From: Argentina anserina
Lineage: Eukaryota > Streptophyta > Magnoliopsida > Rosales > Rosaceae
Direction: 5' to 3'
Assembly: GCF_933775445.1 (NCBI RefSeq)
Contig: NC_065874.1
Location: 5,413,001 to 5,477,000, forward strand
DNA: 64,000 nucleotides
The notes below the pieces were generated by a model. It ran no database searches and had not been told where the DNA came from. It was given only the letters and a program-made list of their open reading frames with translations. Position numbers and translations under genes: made by a program. Of the stretch, positions 61,665 through 64,000 are shown one piece after another; positions within the stretch are counted from its first letter, which is position 1, and every line of letters starts with the position of its first letter.

Positions 61665-61710
<46 letters not shown>
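61665..61710. repeat. (CT)n tract in the probable ARF-GAP leader
   Basis: About 23 CT units lie about 70 bases before the probable leader-exon donor. Long CT tracts are frequent in plant 5' UTRs and core promoters. Confidence 0.9.
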
Positions 61711-61712
<2 letters not shown>

Positions 61713-62576
61713 ATAGCAAGTTTGTTATATCATCTCCCATTCATTTCCATAAAGGGCCTTTATCATTTCCTCAATCCACTGGTAAGAATGTTTTATCTTT
61801 CTTTCATTGTTTATCCAATCCAGATATTAGTTTCATTGTCAGGTTAGATTTTTCTGTTGAGTTTGCCTCTGTCTTTCACTTTCTGTTTCTGTTTGGTCCT
61901 GCGCGTGTCTGCTCGTACAAACCTTGGATTGAGCCAAGTTCTGTCCTTTAACTGGTTTTGAATGAACCCATCATTGAAAAACAATCGTTTGTTGATGAAA
62001 TCGTTAAATTTGGTTTTGTCGATGTTTTATGAAGCTTTCATTTTGCAACTTGCATGTCTATGATTATTTGATCCCCTCATTCTGTTTTAATTTGGGTAGC
62101 CAATAGTATTAGGCAAAAGTAAAATTTTTGGAATTTATCTATATGTCAAGTGTTCAGAATTTTTTGGTTTACCCATACAGCTGATGTATATTGTGCCCCA
62201 CTACCTATGGATTTAGTTGAAATTTGATGTGGGTGTTGTGATAATTAAACAGCCATGAATGGTGATTGCATCATATGCATGTTTCTAGTGCTTTTGGAAA
62301 ATTCATTGTTTTCTCACTGAACTTGTAACCACATATATGTGGCAATTTGCTTAATATGAGCTTACATAATTAACTTGTCAGGATATACGTACAGAAACTG
62401 GCATTTGTCTTTGGTTTTTTTGGGTTGATAGCATATACTTAATCGTGTAAAGTTTGAATCTTTTATTTGGCTGACTAGCTTTTCTCTTTTAGCATCATTG
62501 ATGCGCAGAAGGGTTGTTTAACGTTTCCTTTTGCAGGGGTCATTTTGTATAGACTGGAAGGGAATTCCTTCGCTGG

Positions 62577-62597
62577 ATGATAGTAGCTTATGAGTAG
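62577..62597 (+). promoter_or_regulatory. Short upstream ORF overlapping the ARF-GAP start
   Basis: ATG ATA GTA GCT TAT GAG TAG begins 13 bases before the main ATG at 62590 and overlaps it in another frame. Ribosomes starting there would pass the main start, so it could lower translation. This assumes that the acceptor at about 62536 places it in the mature leader. Confidence 0.45.
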
Positions 62598-64000
62598 AAA
62601 TATGAATCACCGTCCAATGGAACTTGGGAGGCCTGCCTCAGGTATGCTTGTAAGTTGTAATACTGGTAAAAGAAAAGGAGGGGAAGAAAACACCGGAAAA
62701 GGCATTGTCAGTACTTTCTAGTGCATCTTTGTGTGGATAATTTGCTGAAGATACTCTTTTCTTCTGCTTCCTGGAAAATTATGTACATTTGCAATCTAAT
62801 AAAAGCGACACTGTACTAGAACTGAGTGATATATTTGTTGCTCTACAGGTAAAAGAAAGTTGAAGGATTTATTGCTGCAAAAAGATAATCGCTCTTGTGC
62901 TGATTGTGGTGCTGCTGATCCTAAATGGGCGTAAGTTGTTTCCTCTTGTTACCGTAGTGCTTATATACTCTGTGTCAGTGTTTGTAAATTCCTATGTCTA
63001 CTGTCCAAGAGATGCCTGTTTTATTTCTGTTTAAGATTAAGAGTTTAAAGATGAGTAGGTTCTGCAAATTCAATACTTATTCCGGAAAATTGTAGTTTAC
63101 CCCTCTCACTACTATGATATAAAGATTGTGTTTGTAACTGCATTTGCAGGTCAGCAAATATTGGAGTTTTTATATGCTTAAAATGTTGTGGCGTGCACAG
63201 GAGCCTTGGTACACACATATCAAAGGTAAGTGTTTTTCTAATTTCTGGATGCCATCAATTTAATTCTTATAACAGATACAGAAAATTAACATTTATGTTG
63301 CAACATGTACTTGCAAATCATGTGCTAACAGAAAATATATCAGAAAGATATGACAAATGACATGTTTGTTGGACATAGAATTCTTTTGGCCATAGCAAAA
63401 GATAGTTGGTGTTTTTCGTCAGTACCCATTCCCCCGGCTTCTTTCAAAAATAGTTCTAAGAACTTACTGACCAGTAAACTTCTCATTGTAAATGTAAATT
63501 AATATTCAGAACCATGGATATCATTTACAAAATATGCAAGACTTAATTGTCAAGGCACAGAAACGACACATGTGCATAGTTTTGACTTGTTCTTTGGAGT
63601 ATGACAAGCTTTTTTCATCTCTAGTTACATGTTTCCATATAAAATGAAAACTGTACTTCATGAACAAGATGTCAATAACATTGATTGATTCCATCTGCTT
63701 TTAAAATAGTTCATTAAAAGTTTGCTACAACATTCCTCTTTTTGTAGTTTGATTTGCAAGAATTTATTCCAAATTTAAGGAAATTGAGGAAGTTATTTAT
63801 TTTTATTCACCACGAATATTTCTATCAGACCAAAAAAAATTCTCTAGTCGTAGCATGGTATAAATTGAGACTATTCAGTCTGACCATGAGCTAGGCTCAA
63901 CTTTGTTAGCACATAGCAGATGCATAAGCTTGGCTCAATGAACTTCATATGTATTATATGTCTCAGCATAATTTCAATGTCAGGTTTTGTCCGTGACACT
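62590..64000 (+). CDS. ARF GTPase-activating protein, AGD12/ZAC-like (5' part)
   Basis: Coding exons 62590-62641, 62849-62930, 63150-63225 and 63984 onward are visible; the gene runs off the window. The start was chosen because MSRNMNHRPMELGRPASG leads directly into GKRKLKDLLLQKDNRSCADCG, as in plant AGD11-13. The ArfGAP zinc finger is C34-x2-C37-x16-C54-x2-C57, and the catalytic arginine is R62 in GVHRSLGTHISK. The next exon begins VLSVTL. AGD11-13 proteins carry a C-terminal C2 domain and act in membrane traffic and gravitropism. The C2 domain would lie beyond this window, so that subclass is inferred from the N-terminal wording. Confidence 0.9.

Larger units (their letters stand above)
59374..62576. 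other. Intergenic DNA and leader of the ARF-GAP gene
   Basis: No conserved coding sequence was seen to about 61.6 kb. The ORF at 61373-61951 is inflated by the CT tract and is not credible. A GT donor at about 61782 (cactg|gtaaga) and an acceptor at about 62536 (ttgcag|gggtc) suggest an untranslated exon and leader intron upstream of the ARF-GAP start. Confidence 0.5.

Noticed and set aside
61373..61951. 192-residue plus-strand frame upstream of the ARF-GAP gene.
   Set aside because: Its length depends on a CT microsatellite read as Leu-Ser repeats, and it overlaps a probable untranslated exon.
1..64000. CRISPR arrays, bacterial operons, riboswitches or organelle DNA.
   Set aside because: The gene structure is intron-rich and nuclear throughout. 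No spaced short direct repeats or organelle genes were seen.

Overview
This window looks like nuclear DNA of a eudicot plant. It is AT-rich, its genes have many GT-AG introns, several proteins belong to plant-only families (class III HD-Zip, root-type ferredoxin-NADP reductase, BZR1-type factor, DUF295 F-box), and it carries typical plant transposons. The proteins would fit a rosid such as a Rosaceae species, but that is a guess from memory. No sequence search was possible.

Six conserved genes could be modelled. They are a SPF45/DRT111-like splicing factor (+, 5685-8990), a KxDL/BLOC-1-related protein (-, 15382-17405), a PHABULOSA/PHAVOLUTA-type class III HD-Zip with 18 coding exons and an intron-split miR165/166 site (-, 22387-27933), an NF-YA7-like CCAAT-binding subunit (-, 37932-41480), a plastid root-type ferredoxin-NADP reductase (+, 53715-56411), and the first exons of an AGD12-like ARF-GAP (+, from 62590 past the window end). 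There is also an intron-containing tRNA-Tyr (-, 17536-17626) with an odd first base pair. Two short genes between 9.3 and 10.9 kb look like truncated relatives of larger families: a BZR1-type protein without an amylase domain and an SPF27/MOS4 N-terminal half.

The remainder is mostly repeats and gene relics. The 0.8-3.0 kb stretch is a repeat array split by a palindromic MULE-type MITE with a 9-bp target duplication. A DUF295 F-box relic lies at 3.6-4.3 kb. A giant imperfect inverted-repeat (foldback) structure spans about 10.96-14.69 kb. A complete hAT-type element (30357-32768, 8-bp duplication) carries four 505-bp units that are themselves inverted repeats. Two copies of one hAT-like MITE family are at 34969-35435 and 43953-44487. 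An F-box/LRR pseudogene is split by a 1522-bp TG...CA insertion, probably a solo LTR with a 5-bp duplication. A 62-bp CACTA-like mini-element sits beside it. A decayed but structurally complete Ty1/copia retrotransposon occupies 47938-52855. An LRR receptor-kinase pseudogene lies downstream of the reductase gene and is followed by a possible non-LTR insertion.

The genes do not form a pathway. As usual for plant chromosomes, they are independent loci separated by transposon-rich DNA. I found no clearly new coding system. The most unusual structures are the two noncoding elements built from nested inverted repeats (11-14.7 kb and 30.4-32.8 kb).
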